Assembly: GCF_001428525.1 (NCBI RefSeq)
Contig: NZ_LMHW01000001.1
Coordinates: 186,705-250,704 of the forward strand
Length of the DNA: 64,000 nucleotides
Source of the DNA: Flavobacterium sp. Root186
GTDB taxonomy: Bacteria > Bacteroidota > Bacteroidia > Flavobacteriales > Flavobacteriaceae
Direction: 5' to 3'
Part shown: positions 8,643-18,200 of the stretch, piece by piece
Layout: each line of letters starts with the position of its first letter
How positions within the stretch are numbered: position 1 is the stretch's first letter
Translations under genes and position numbers: made by a program
Notes under the pieces: model-generated
Seen by the model: only the letters and a program-made list of their open reading frames with translations
What the model was told of the DNA's origin: nothing
Databases searched by the model: none

Positions 8643-8748
8643 AGTTTTGAGTTTTGAGTTATAAGTTATGAGTTTTATACTTGCTTATAGATTCAGACTT
8701 TTAACTCAAAAACAAAACTCATAATTCACAACTCATAATTCATAATTA
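8643..8748. repeat. Imperfect palindrome between ankyrin and DUF2271 genes
   Basis: GAGTTATAAGTTATGAGTTTT-like sequence at the left is mirrored by AAAACTCATAATTCACAACTCATAATT at the right, around a centre near 8695. It fills almost the whole 120-bp gap. It belongs to the same kind of intergenic palindromes that fill the pectin locus and may act as an mRNA stem or attenuator. Confidence 0.55.
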
Positions 8749-8754
8749 ATTAAA

Positions 8755-9237
8755 ATGAAATCAATACTTAAAATAGCTCTTACAAGCGCTCTTATCTTTC
8801 TTGTTGCTTTACATGCAAATGCACAATCAAGCAAATATAAATGCATGCTTCAAATGACAAATTATATGGGAGAAGGCGCATATATTGTGGTTTCGCTTAT
8901 TAACCCAACTGGCGGATACGAAAAAACACTTTATGTAATGGGCGACGATAAAAAATGGTACAAATCTCTAAAAGAGTGGAATAAATTCCATGCTCAAAAA
9001 GGAGAAGATATCAGTGCAAAAACGGGCGCATCTGTCACTGGCGGCGATCGCAGCGTAACAACAATAGAAATTGAAGATTCGAAAATTAATAAAGGCTACA
9101 AATTACGTTTTGAAACTGCGGTTGAAGATCAAAAATATTACGTAAGTGATCTTGAAATTCCGCTTTCAACAGAAGGTCTTGCTGATAAAACAGACGGAAA
9201 AGGTTACATCAAATATGTAAGGCTAAACAAAATATAA
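8755..9237 (+). CDS. DUF2271 periplasmic protein, candidate flavoprotein
   Basis: This 160-aa secreted protein has a signal peptide ending about residue 24 (ALHANAQ). Its beta-rich body matches the DUF2271 pattern (MTNYMGEGAYIVVSLINP; LYVMGDDKKWYKSLKEW). Residues 90-95 read TGASVT with an Asp at 85, which fits the ApbE target motif Dxx(S/T)GA(T/S)x(S/T). T95 would be the FMN acceptor. ApbE and a PepSY-flavin reductase lie just downstream, matching known gene neighbourhoods of flavinylated extracytoplasmic proteins. The inferred role is a periplasmic electron carrier. Flavinylation itself is a prediction from the motif. Confidence 0.8.
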   Translation: MKSILKIALTSALIFLVALHANAQSSKYKCMLQMTNYMGEGAYIVVSLINPTGGYEKTLYVMGDDKKWYKSLKEWNKFHAQKGEDISAKTGASVTGGDRSVTTIEIEDSKINKGYKLRFETAVEDQKYYVSDLEIPLSTEGLADKTDGKGYIKYVRLNKI

Positions 9238-9307
9238 TTTTTAGTAATTATTTCTTAACCTCGTTATAAGCATGAAATTTATTTTTTCTGCTTAAACTTG
9301 AATCCAG

Positions 9308-9338
9308 GCTTTGTCAAAGTTTTTAATTTTGGCAAAGC
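9308..9338 (+). terminator. Hairpin between DUF2271 and PepSY genes (attenuator or weak terminator)
   Basis: GCTTTGTCAAA pairs with TTTGGCAAAGC (one G-T pair) across a 9-base loop. It is followed only by a loose T-rich stretch. It may lower read-through into the PepSY-apbE pair rather than end the transcript. Confidence 0.5.
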
Positions 9339-9373
9339 TTTAAACATTTTATTACATTTCTAGAATACACTAA

Positions 9374-11557
9374 ATGACTCTTTCTTTCTGGCGTTACGCA
9401 CATTTGGCTTTGGCCTTATTTTCTTCGATATTTTTGCTTTTAGCTTCTGTTACCGGAATCATTCTGGCTGTCGATGCTGTACAGGAAAAAACACTTCCGT
9501 ATAAAGCAGCAAATTTTGATAAAATAACGTTGGTAGAAACACTGCCAGTATTAAAAAAAGAGTACTCAGGAATTACAGAATTAAGTGTCGATTACAATCA
9601 GTTTGTAACGCTCCAGGCAATTGATGCCGACGGAAATGACATTAATGCTTACATTGATCCAAAAACCGGAAAAGCATTAGGAAAACCTAAAAAAAAGAGC
9701 GAATTTATTCAATGGGTTACAGGTTTTCACCGTTCTTTGTTTCTTCATGAAACCGGACGTTTTTTTGTGGGTGTAATTTCGTTTTGCTTATTATTGATTT
9801 CGATTTCGGGATTTGTATTGGTTTTAAAAAGACAAAGAGGAATCCGTAATTTCTTTTCGAAAGTCATAAAAGAATATTTTGCTCAATATTATCACGTTGT
9901 TTTAGGGCGTCTGGCTTTAATTCCGATTTTCATTATTGCGCTTACAGGAACTTATTTATCACTCGAAAGATTCAACTTTTTTATGGGTGAAGAAAAAGCA
10001 AAACCTGTAAAAACAGAATTTTCGGTGGAAGCCAAAAAAACTTCAATTTTTAAAACTACACTCCTGTCTGACGTAAAAAAAATCGAATTTCCTTTTACCG
10101 ATGATCCCGAAGAATATTATATCATTGAACTTAAAGATCGTGAAATTGAAGTAAATCAGGTTGATGGAACTTTGATTTCTGAAAAACGTTCACCGTTTAC
10201 GGTTCAATTATCGGCTTTAAGCCTTGACCTTCATACGGGCAGAATTAACGGAATCTGGGCTGTAATTTTGGCCATTGCCTGCATCAATATCCTTTTCTTT
10301 CTTTATTCGGGTTTTGCCATTACTTTAAAAAGAAGATCAAGCCGAATCAAAAATAAATTCAAAGCCAATGAAAGTAAATACATTCTTTTGGTTGGTTCTG
10401 AAAATGGAAGTTCTTTTCGATTTGCCAATGCGATTCTGAAACAATTAATCGGTCACGGAAAAAAAGCTTTTATAGCCGAATTGAATAGTTTTACGGTTTA
10501 CTCAAAAGCCGAACATATTATTGTTTTTTCTTCGACACACGGTTTAGGAGACGCACCTTCAAATGGAACTAAATTTAAAGCACTTTTACAGAAACAAAAT
10601 CAGGAACAGAAAATTAAATTCTCTGTCGTTGGTTTTGGTTCCAAATCATATCCTGATTTCTGCGGATTTGCAATTGAAATTGACCAAATTTTAGAGACTC
10701 AAAACTGGGCAGAACGCTTTTTAGATTTGCAGACGGTTAATGATAAATCGGCATTCGAATTTGTTGAATGGATTAAATTATGGAGTGCTAAAACTGAAAT
10801 TCCACTAGCTGCTACTCCATCTTTATACAATCATGTTCCGAAAGGTTTACAGAAATTAATGGTTTTGGATAAAACGCCAATTTCTGACACTGAACATACT
10901 TTTATATTAACATTACGTGCCAATAGCAGAACAAAATTTGCTTCGGGTGATTTGCTTGCAATTTATCCGGCGAATGATTCGAGAGAACGACTTTATTCTA
11001 TTGGAAATCATTCCGGAAATGTACAATTGGTGGTAAAACTGCATCCAAACGGATTAGGTTCAACATTTCTAAATAATTTAGAAATTGGAGATACAATCAA
11101 AGCCAGAATTATTAATAATAAAGCTTTTCATTTCCCTAGTAAAGCTCCAAAAGTTGCTTTCATTTCAAACGGAACCGGAATCGCTCCTTTCTTAGGAATG
11201 ATCGAACAAAATAGTGCTAAGAAAGAAATACAGTTGTACAGTGGATTTAGAATGGAAACGCCAACACTCCAGGCTTATAAAAAGTTTGCCGGAATAATGA
11301 TTCAAAAAGAACATTTGGATAACTTCCACGTTGCTTTATCACGTGAAGCCGAGCATATTTATGTAATGGATTTGATAAAAAGAGATACTGCTTTTTTTAT
11401 TGATTTATTAAAGCAAGGCGGCGTAATTATGATTTGCGGATCTCTTGCCATGCAAAAAGATGTTGAAACGATTCTGAATGAATTGTGCCTCGTCAACGGA
11501 ACCGCAACTCTTTTAGATTATAAAAACAAAGGGCAGTTATTAACCGATTGCTATTAA
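9374..11557 (+). CDS. PepSY membrane protein fused to flavodoxin and FNR domains (NADPH-dependent transmembrane reductase)
   Basis: This 727-aa inner-membrane protein has two parts. Residues 1-320 hold about four membrane helices (first WRYAHLALALFSSIFLLL, last about 290-315) with two periplasmic PepSY segments. Residues about 335-480 are a flavodoxin-like FMN domain (ILLVGSENGSSFRFANAIL). Residues about 490-727 are a ferredoxin-NADP reductase module with the FAD motif RLYSIGNHS, the NAD(P) motif SNGTGIAPFLGM and the C-terminal MICGSLAMQKDV. It resembles the sulfite-reductase flavoprotein layout attached to a membrane anchor. By inference it carries electrons from cytosolic NADPH to periplasmic flavins or ferric siderophores. 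It is 7 bp upstream of apbE. Confidence 0.87.
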   Translation: MTLSFWRYAHLALALFSSIFLLLASVTGIILAVDAVQEKTLPYKAANFDKITLVETLPVLKKEYSGITELSVDYNQFVTLQAIDADGNDINAYIDPKTGKALGKPKKKSEFIQWVTGFHRSLFLHETGRFFVGVISFCLLLISISGFVLVLKRQRGIRNFFSKVIKEYFAQYYHVVLGRLALIPIFIIALTGTYLSLERFNFFMGEEKAKPVKTEFSVEAKKTSIFKTTLLSDVKKIEFPFTDDPEEYYIIELKDREIEVNQVDGTLISEKRSPFTVQLSALSLDLHTGRINGIWAVILAIACINILFFLYSGFAITLKRRSSRIKNKFKANESKYILLVGSENGSSFRFANAILKQLIGHGKKAFIAELNSFTVYSKAEHIIVFSSTHGLGDAPSNGTKFKALLQKQNQEQKIKFSVVGFGSKSYPDFCGFAIEIDQILETQNWAERFLDLQTVNDKSAFEFVEWIKLWSAKTEIPLAATPSLYNHVPKGLQKLMVLDKTPISDTEHTFILTLRANSRTKFASGDLLAIYPANDSRERLYSIGNHSGNVQLVVKLHPNGLGSTFLNNLEIGDTIKARIINNKAFHFPSKAPKVAFISNGTGIAPFLGMIEQNSAKKEIQLYSGFRMETPTLQAYKKFAGIMIQKEHLDNFHVALSREAEHIYVMDLIKRDTAFFIDLLKQGGVIMICGSLAMQKDVETILNELCLVNGTATLLDYKNKGQLLTDCY

Positions 11558-11564
11558 TAAAATT

Positions 11565-12560
11565 ATGACAAAGATGTCTTTCCTGAATAAAGTTTTATGT
11601 GTTTTTGCGATTTGCTGTTGTTTATCAGCTAATTCGCAAATATTACGAAAAAGAACAACTTTGCTTATGGGCGGACGTTTCGATATTAGTATTGTAGCCA
11701 AAGATTCTTTAACCGCCGAACAAAATATCAACGAAGTTATTGCCGAAATTGCCCGAATTGAAAATTTAATATCGGATTGGAAACCAGATTCACAAGTTTC
11801 TCAAGTCAATCAAAATGCAGGAATTAAACCCATAAAAGTAGATCGTGAAGTTTTTGAACTTACTCAAAGAGCTATAAAATTATCAGAAATAACAAATGGC
11901 GGTTTTGATATTAGTTTTGCCGCAATGGACAGAATCTGGAAATTTGACGGATCGATGACCAAAATGCCTTCGGCGGAAGCCATAAAAAAATCGGTTGAAA
12001 AAGTAGGCTATAAAAATATTATTCTGGACAGCGTTGAATCGACAATCTTCTTAAAATTAAAAGGAATGAAAATTGGTTTTGGCGCCCTGGGCGAAGGTTA
12101 CGCAACCGACAAATGCCGAACGATGATGATCGAAAAAGGCATTCAGTCCGGAATTATAAACGGTTCAGGAGATATGAGCACATGGGGAAAACAACCCAAC
12201 GGACAACCCTGGAAAATCGGCATTACAAATCCGTTTAAACCTGAAAAAATTTTAGCAGTTGTGCCTTTAAATCAAGGTGCGGTAACAACATCCGGCAGTT
12301 ATGAAAAGTTTGTTGTTTTTAACGGAAAGCGATATTCACACATTATAAACCCCGCAACAGGATATCCCGCAGCCGGTTTATGCAGCGTCACCGTTTTCGG
12401 CCCCAACGCTGAAACTGCGAATGGATTAAGTACTTCGATAATGGTTTTAGGCCAGAATGAGGGTTTACTTTTACTTCAAAAATTCCCTGATTACAGTTGT
12501 GTGATGATTACTGATAGTGGGAAAGTTATTAAGTCAAAGAATTTTGCTTATAAGTTATGA
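11565..12560 (+). CDS. apbE: FAD:protein FMN transferase (ApbE)
   Basis: This 331-aa exported ApbE attaches FMN from FAD to Ser/Thr residues of extracytoplasmic proteins. It has a signal peptide or lipobox-like start (VLCVFAICCCLSANSQ). The conserved blocks are GGFDISFAAMDRIWKFDG, GLGEGYATDKC-like flavin-binding residues (about 170-180), GIINGSGDMSTWG, and the C-terminal Mg-binding AVTTSGSYEKF with HIINPATGYP. A second ATG at codon 4 is equally possible as start. It directly follows the PepSY reductase. The most likely local substrate is the DUF2271 protein, which carries TGASVT. Confidence 0.93.
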   Translation: MTKMSFLNKVLCVFAICCCLSANSQILRKRTTLLMGGRFDISIVAKDSLTAEQNINEVIAEIARIENLISDWKPDSQVSQVNQNAGIKPIKVDREVFELTQRAIKLSEITNGGFDISFAAMDRIWKFDGSMTKMPSAEAIKKSVEKVGYKNIILDSVESTIFLKLKGMKIGFGALGEGYATDKCRTMMIEKGIQSGIINGSGDMSTWGKQPNGQPWKIGITNPFKPEKILAVVPLNQGAVTTSGSYEKFVVFNGKRYSHIINPATGYPAAGLCSVTVFGPNAETANGLSTSIMVLGQNEGLLLLQKFPDYSCVMITDSGKVIKSKNFAYKL

Positions 12561-12591
12561 GTTAAGCTTTATGTTTTAATCTAAAAAAATA

Positions 12592-12657
12592 AACCATATA
12601 AGTTATATCAGTTAATTTAAGTTTTTGCTTAATTGTACTTATATAACTTATATGGTT
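12592..12657 (-). terminator. Long perfect palindrome ending the pectin locus (convergent with apbE)
   Basis: Perfect 17-bp arms (AACCATATAAGTTATAT and its complement at 12641-12657) flank a 32-base loop. Read on the - strand the stem is followed by TTTATTTTTTT, so it can terminate the last GH2 gene. It may also stop apbE read-through. A half copy of this family occurs at about 18814-18851. Confidence 0.65.
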
Positions 12658-12700
12658 CAAAAAAAACTTTGCGACTCTGCGCCTATTGTGAGAAACAAAT

Positions 12701-15118
12701 CTACTGTGCTTTAACTTCAATTACAGAAGCCTGTAAATTTCCAGTCGAAGCCTTCAACTGAATATTTTCTTTTTTTCCATTCGATTGAATAATCGCAATA
12801 CATTTTCCGCTGAATAATTTACAGGTACTCGCTTTAAAAGAATCCAAATTGGCCTGATAACCATTATCAACACCTACTAATTTTCCTCCTCCGAAAACTT
12901 CAAAATTGATTAAATCTGTGGCATTTGGTAATAAGTTTCCGTCTTTATCAGTTAGTGAAACCGTGACATAAACCAAATCATAAGTGTCATTTTTAATTGC
13001 AGTTTTATCTGCTTTTAAATCAATTTTAGAAGCTTCGCCGGCCGTGTGAATTTCCTTTTCTAAAACCACTTTTCCGTTCTTTCTTGAAACGGCTTTAATC
13101 GTTCCGGGTTCAAATTTCACTCGCCAGGAAATATGAAGATCATCATTTTGTTTTGCTTTTTTCCCGAGAGATTTTCCGTTTAAGAATAATTCTACTTCAT
13201 CAGCATTATTATAATACGCCCAAACTTCAACTTCCTGATCTTTTTTCCAGTTCCAATGTGGAAAAATATGCAGAACTGTTTTATTCGACCATTCACTTTG
13301 GTACATATAGTACACATCTTTTGGAAGTCCGGCTAAATCAACAATTCCGAAATACGAACTTCTTGCCGGATACGGATAAGGATCAGGTTCTCCGATATAA
13401 TCAAAACCTGTCCAGATAAAAGTTCCCGCCATGAAATCCTGTTTCTTGATCGTTTTCCAGTTTTCTTCGTGCGTGGCACCCCAATACGATTTTACCTGAT
13501 CGTAAGCCGAAACCGTCCAATCTGCATTTCCGTCAAATGGAGCGCCGTGTTTTGTAGGCCAGGCTTTAATTCCGTCAGGAAAATCATAATGTCCACGTGT
13601 TTCCAATGCCGAAACACTTTCAGATGCCAATATTTTTTGTCCTTTAAAACGCTCTGGAAAATCTTTATAATCTTCGTGTTTGTAATTGAATCCTAAAAGA
13701 TCCAAAGCTCCTGATTGGTAAATAAAATTCTTTTCAATGATATTTTCGGTCAAAGCCGAAGTTACGGGACGTGTCGTATCCAAAGATTTTACGATTTTAG
13801 CCAATTCTCTCGTAATCGCAATTCCCGTACTGTCAAATTGTTCTCTAATTTCGTTACCAATACTCCACATCATAACCGATGGATGATTACGGTCTCTTTT
13901 AATAAAATCTTCCAAATCCTGTTTGTGCCACGCATCCCAGTCTTTGTGGTAATCGTTGGTTACTTTTTTCTTTTTCCAAACGTCAAAAGCTTCGTCCTGA
14001 ACGATGAATCCCATTTCGTCGCACAATTTCATCATTTCCAAAGAATGTGGATTATGAGACATTCTAATCGCGTTTGCTCCCATTTCTTTCATTACAGTCA
14101 GTTTTCTTCTAACCGCATGAATATTTTCAACCGCACCCAAAGCGCCATTATCGTGATGTAGACAAACTCCGTAAATTTTCGTTGGTTTTCCGTTTAATGA
14201 AAATCCTTTTTCGGCATCAAAATCAAAATAACGAACCCCAAGAGGTGTTTCGTAATTGTCTTTTAATTCCTCTTTCTCATAAATCTTAGTGATAATTTTA
14301 TACAGATATGGATTTTCTATATCCCAAAGAATCGGTTTTTTTAAAGTGAAATTCTGAATCTTTGTTGAAGATGAATTTGCAGCAATTTTTTCTATTGATT
14401 CAGCTTTAGCAACTTCATCATTTTTCTTATCTAGAATAACAGAAACCAATCTAAATTCCTTTTCGTTTTCCGAAGCATTTTTAATCTTAACTTCTAAATG
14501 AACCGAAGCTTTTTCTTTTGAAATTTCAGGCGTTGTTACAAAAGTTCCCCATTCGTCAACATGCAATTTTTCGGCGATTACCAAACGCACGTTTCTGTAA
14601 ATTCCAGATCCTGTATACCATCTTGAATTAGGCTGCGCATCATTATCAACTTTAACCGCGATAATATTTGCCTGACCAAAATTTAAAAACTCTGACAAAT
14701 CATAAGAAAATGAAATATAGCCGTTTGGGCGAATTCCTAACGAATGTCCGTTAATGAATACCTCGCTGTTTTTAAAAACACCGTCAAATTCTACCGAAAT
14801 AGTTTTGCTTTTAAAGCTTGCAGGAACAGTAAAAACTTTACGATACCAGCCTTTTCCTGCAGGTAAAAATCCCTGCGCTTGTTTTGTTTTACTGTCTTTA
14901 TCAAAAGCGCCTTCAATACTCCAATCGTGAGGTAATTGCAATGTTCTCCAATCTGATGTATTGAAATTTGCCTCAATTGCAGTTGGATAATCTCCTAATT
15001 TAAAGTTCCAGTTTTTATTGAAATCTTCGATAATTCTGGCTTGTTTTTGTGCAAAAATCGAAACCGAAAACAATAACGCAATTGTAATTTTTTGAAATAT
15101 GTTTTTATGTTTAATCAT
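12701..15118 (-). CDS. GH2 beta-galactosidase-type glycoside hydrolase
   Basis: This 805-aa secreted GH2 enzyme has a signal peptide (LLFSVSIFAQ). The jelly-roll sugar-binding domain spans about 30-185 (GWYRKVFTVP; WYTGSGIYRNV). The Ig-like domain is about 190-300. The TIM barrel, about 300-600, has acid/base E423 (WSIGNEIRE) and nucleophile E500 (ILASES). A DUF4982-type Ig domain follows (NNADEVELFLNGKSLG), then a further C-terminal Ig domain. GH2 members of this layout are usually exo-beta-galactosidases; beta-glucuronidase cannot be excluded. It is the last gene of the pectin locus. It probably trims galactose from pectin side chains in the periplasm. Confidence 0.88.
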   Translation of the reverse strand: MIKHKNIFQKITIALLFSVSIFAQKQARIIEDFNKNWNFKLGDYPTAIEANFNTSDWRTLQLPHDWSIEGAFDKDSKTKQAQGFLPAGKGWYRKVFTVPASFKSKTISVEFDGVFKNSEVFINGHSLGIRPNGYISFSYDLSEFLNFGQANIIAVKVDNDAQPNSRWYTGSGIYRNVRLVIAEKLHVDEWGTFVTTPEISKEKASVHLEVKIKNASENEKEFRLVSVILDKKNDEVAKAESIEKIAANSSSTKIQNFTLKKPILWDIENPYLYKIITKIYEKEELKDNYETPLGVRYFDFDAEKGFSLNGKPTKIYGVCLHHDNGALGAVENIHAVRRKLTVMKEMGANAIRMSHNPHSLEMMKLCDEMGFIVQDEAFDVWKKKKVTNDYHKDWDAWHKQDLEDFIKRDRNHPSVMMWSIGNEIREQFDSTGIAITRELAKIVKSLDTTRPVTSALTENIIEKNFIYQSGALDLLGFNYKHEDYKDFPERFKGQKILASESVSALETRGHYDFPDGIKAWPTKHGAPFDGNADWTVSAYDQVKSYWGATHEENWKTIKKQDFMAGTFIWTGFDYIGEPDPYPYPARSSYFGIVDLAGLPKDVYYMYQSEWSNKTVLHIFPHWNWKKDQEVEVWAYYNNADEVELFLNGKSLGKKAKQNDDLHISWRVKFEPGTIKAVSRKNGKVVLEKEIHTAGEASKIDLKADKTAIKNDTYDLVYVTVSLTDKDGNLLPNATDLINFEVFGGGKLVGVDNGYQANLDSFKASTCKLFSGKCIAIIQSNGKKENIQLKASTGNLQASVIEVKAQ

Positions 15119-15153
15119 AAGTATGTTTTTTTATTCTAATAAATCTCCGCACG

Positions 15154-15244
15154 TTTTTTCTGTAGAGACGCACAGCAATGCGTGTAACGTATAGTATGTC
15201 CAATTGCAACGCAGACGCACTGCTGTGCGTCTCTACAGAAAAAA
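15154..15244. repeat. Intergenic palindrome, GTAGAGACGCACAGCA family
   Basis: The left arm TCTGTAGAGACGCACAGCA is mirrored by TGCTGTGCGTCTCTACAGA, with a roughly 50-base centre holding a second inverted AATGCGT/ACGCA pair. The arms are almost perfect. It lies between the two GH2 genes. It is one of the GC-richer short segments of the window and looks like a mobile miniature repeat. Confidence 0.7.
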
Positions 15245-15280
15245 CCTTTGTCCCTTTGCCCCTCTGAACCTCCAAAAAAA

Positions 15281-18200
15281 CTATTGAAACTCAAAATTAT
15301 CCAGCATCAAGCCTTTTAAATCATCACCATCCAAAGTAATTTTATACGTTCCTGCATTAATATAACCTCCCGAAGTGGTATTCAAAATTTTCCATTTTTC
15401 TGTTGAAGGAAAGAATTCAATAGTATCGTTTCGCATTAAAATTCCGTAGGCATCTTCCATTTTGAATTTAACTTTTAACGGCGTTTCATTTCGGTTCATA
15501 AATTTAAAACGCATTAAATAGATTCCGGCAACTCCAGGTTTAACTTCAAACTCAATGCTGTTATTTGTTTTTTGAGTGAATTCAATATAATCGGCTTTTT
15601 TGAAATTTCCTTTCTCGATTCCGGTTCCGGTGCTTTTTGCTTTTTCGGCTTCGATGATTACAATGGGTCTTGAATCGTCTTTTTCGCCCATATCATAAGT
15701 TGGCACAACTGCAATCGAACTTATAGATTGGGAGTTATCAAAAAGAACTTTCTCGCCTTTTTTTACTTTTTTACTGAAAACGGAGAATTCAGTACGATTA
15801 CTATTTTTAGCTTTTTCTTCTATTTTTTTATAATCTGATAACGAAGCAGATTCTTTGATTTTACTGTCAACGAAAACAAAAATGGTAGATTCTTCTTTTA
15901 CAGTAAATGAGCCTTTAATTTTTGAATGATCTGAAAACTGTAAATAATCTGCTCCAAAAACTTCTGAAGGCAATTCAGTAAAAACAACATCAGAATCTGA
16001 AAATTGTTTTGAGTTAATATCCAGCCACGAAGCTATAGTATTAAGGCTTTTATCATAAGTTCCCTGCACATAATTTTCAATATTTTTTGGAGATTGATCT
16101 GCAGGTTTTTCAAATCTTTTTTTTGTTCCTATGGCAATTGCCGAGATAATTGCCTGTCCCGCTTTTATATTCGGAAACGAAATCACAATTTTTCCGTTTT
16201 TGCTTTTTACAACAAATGTTTTCTTTAAAGCCTCATCATGCCCCGCTTCTGCCCAAATATCAAAATCTTTTAAAACTACATTTTCATTAATTGCAACATC
16301 AAACAAACGCCAGCCTTTGCAGTCCATTCCGCCTCCGGTTCCGTACCAAGGTTCTGTAAAATATAATTCTACTAAATATTCCCCTTCACCAACAGGAAAT
16401 TCATAACGTAATTTATCAACTCCATATCTAAAACTCTGAAATAATTCAGAATCTTTTGTGCCGTTTATTAAGTCGAAAGTTGTTCTTTGACTGGCGAAGA
16501 AATTAGGAAGTTTTTCAAAATTATCCGTCCATGACAAAGAACCATACGTATATTGTCCGTTTTTATGTGTATCCGTAAACCAGGTATTTCCTGAACTGTC
16601 TGTCATTTCAGAACCACCGCAGTTTACTCTATAAATATAATTGTATCCTTTTTTAGCTTTTGTAATATCTGCTTTATCAGCAATTAAAGCACTTAAATTT
16701 GGCGCTTTCGGAAGCGTATTTAAAACAATATAATCTTTGGCAACCGCCACACCATTTACATAACCAACGGCATATAAAACATTGTACTGAATATTGACAT
16801 TATTGAATTGAAAATGCTTTCCGATTCCCGGATTTTTTAATTTTCCTAAAGATGATTTATTGACGTCATTGAATAATTCTACTTCATCGCAATTAGAGTA
16901 AACATCGATTCCGCTTTTAATTCCTGCCGAATCCCATCGGCTTGGCCACGTGTGTGAAACGATATAAACCATCGGATTTGTTTTGTTCGAAACATAATTG
17001 GCACGGTACATATAAAACGCATCCAGAGGTTCTCCCCAAATTGTAAAAAGACCTTTGTAATTTACAGGCCCAACTTTATCAATATCTCTAAAGCCTTCTC
17101 CATTTTGTACTCTTCCCGGATTCTCGTGCGAAGCAAAAAGCCAGTTAAATTGTCCCGCGATTTTATCTTTTACCGATTCGGCTTCGCGGACTTTAATTTC
17201 CATTAACTGAGAAAATCTGTTTTCGCTTAAAGTTCCTTTTTGGTCAAACTCGCCTTCCGTATGTAAATCGGCTGAACGCCATGCGCCGTATTCGCCGTTT
17301 AATAACTGCGTGCTCATTTCCAAGTGATATTTTAAAGGATCACCGCCGTATGTTCCCGACCAGTTTTGAACCACGTTCCAATCGGTTCCTTCTCCACCGT
17401 TACAAGTCGTTACGATTCTTTGTGATGCCGATAATGGATCCATCTCACGGATAATCTGTGTGCATTCTTCGGCAAATTCCTTCGGAATTGTACTTTCGTT
17501 CTGCAAGCCCCACATCACAACGGATGGACTGTTTCTGCGCTCTTTAATCCATTCGCGTAAAAGGGTTTTGAAATTTTCTTTAAATTCCGGCGTATCGTAC
17601 CAGATATGAGCCGAAAACTGACTCCAAAATAAGATTCCGTTTTCGTCTAATTCTTTTTGATACAATAAATTATGAGGTTGATGTGCCTCTCTAAAAGCAT
17701 TAAATCCTCCCGCTTTTATCTGTTCGATTCTCGAATGAATCATTTCGTCTGAAAACGAATGGCTGTTTCCAATTAAATGTTCGTATTCGCAGATTCCGTT
17801 GATAAATAAAGGTTCGTTATTAATAAAAAAGCGATTGTCTTTTCCGTCTCGGCTGACCGGCCAGCTCACCCAGCGAATTCCGTAAGGCGTTGTTAACTGA
17901 TCAATTATTTTTCCGTTCTCATAAACAGAAGTCACCAGTTTATACAAATATGGATTGGACGGCGACCATAACTGCGGATTTAAAATCTCAGGAAGTGTTT
18001 GTGCAATTTCTTTTGTTTCTCCCGAAAAGTATTTGATGTCGCTTTTTGTAGTAACTGTTTTCTTTCCCGAAGCATCATAAAGTATATTTTCGATAGTCAA
18101 ATTTCGGGCTGAAGTACCGTAATTCTTGATTTCTGTAGTGGTATGAAGAATCGCTTTTTGTTTAGAAATCGATTTGTCATTCCAGATATGAACGCCAAAA

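Noticed and set aside
13153..14161. Three + strand reading frames of 75-148 codons
   Set aside because: They run opposite the GH2 gene and show no domain or signal peptide; they reflect codon bias of the real gene.
15154..15244. GTAGAGACGCACAGCA palindrome as an insertion sequence
   Set aside because: Arms are terminal-repeat-like but the 91-bp unit has no transposase and no clear target duplication; it is kept as a repeat only.
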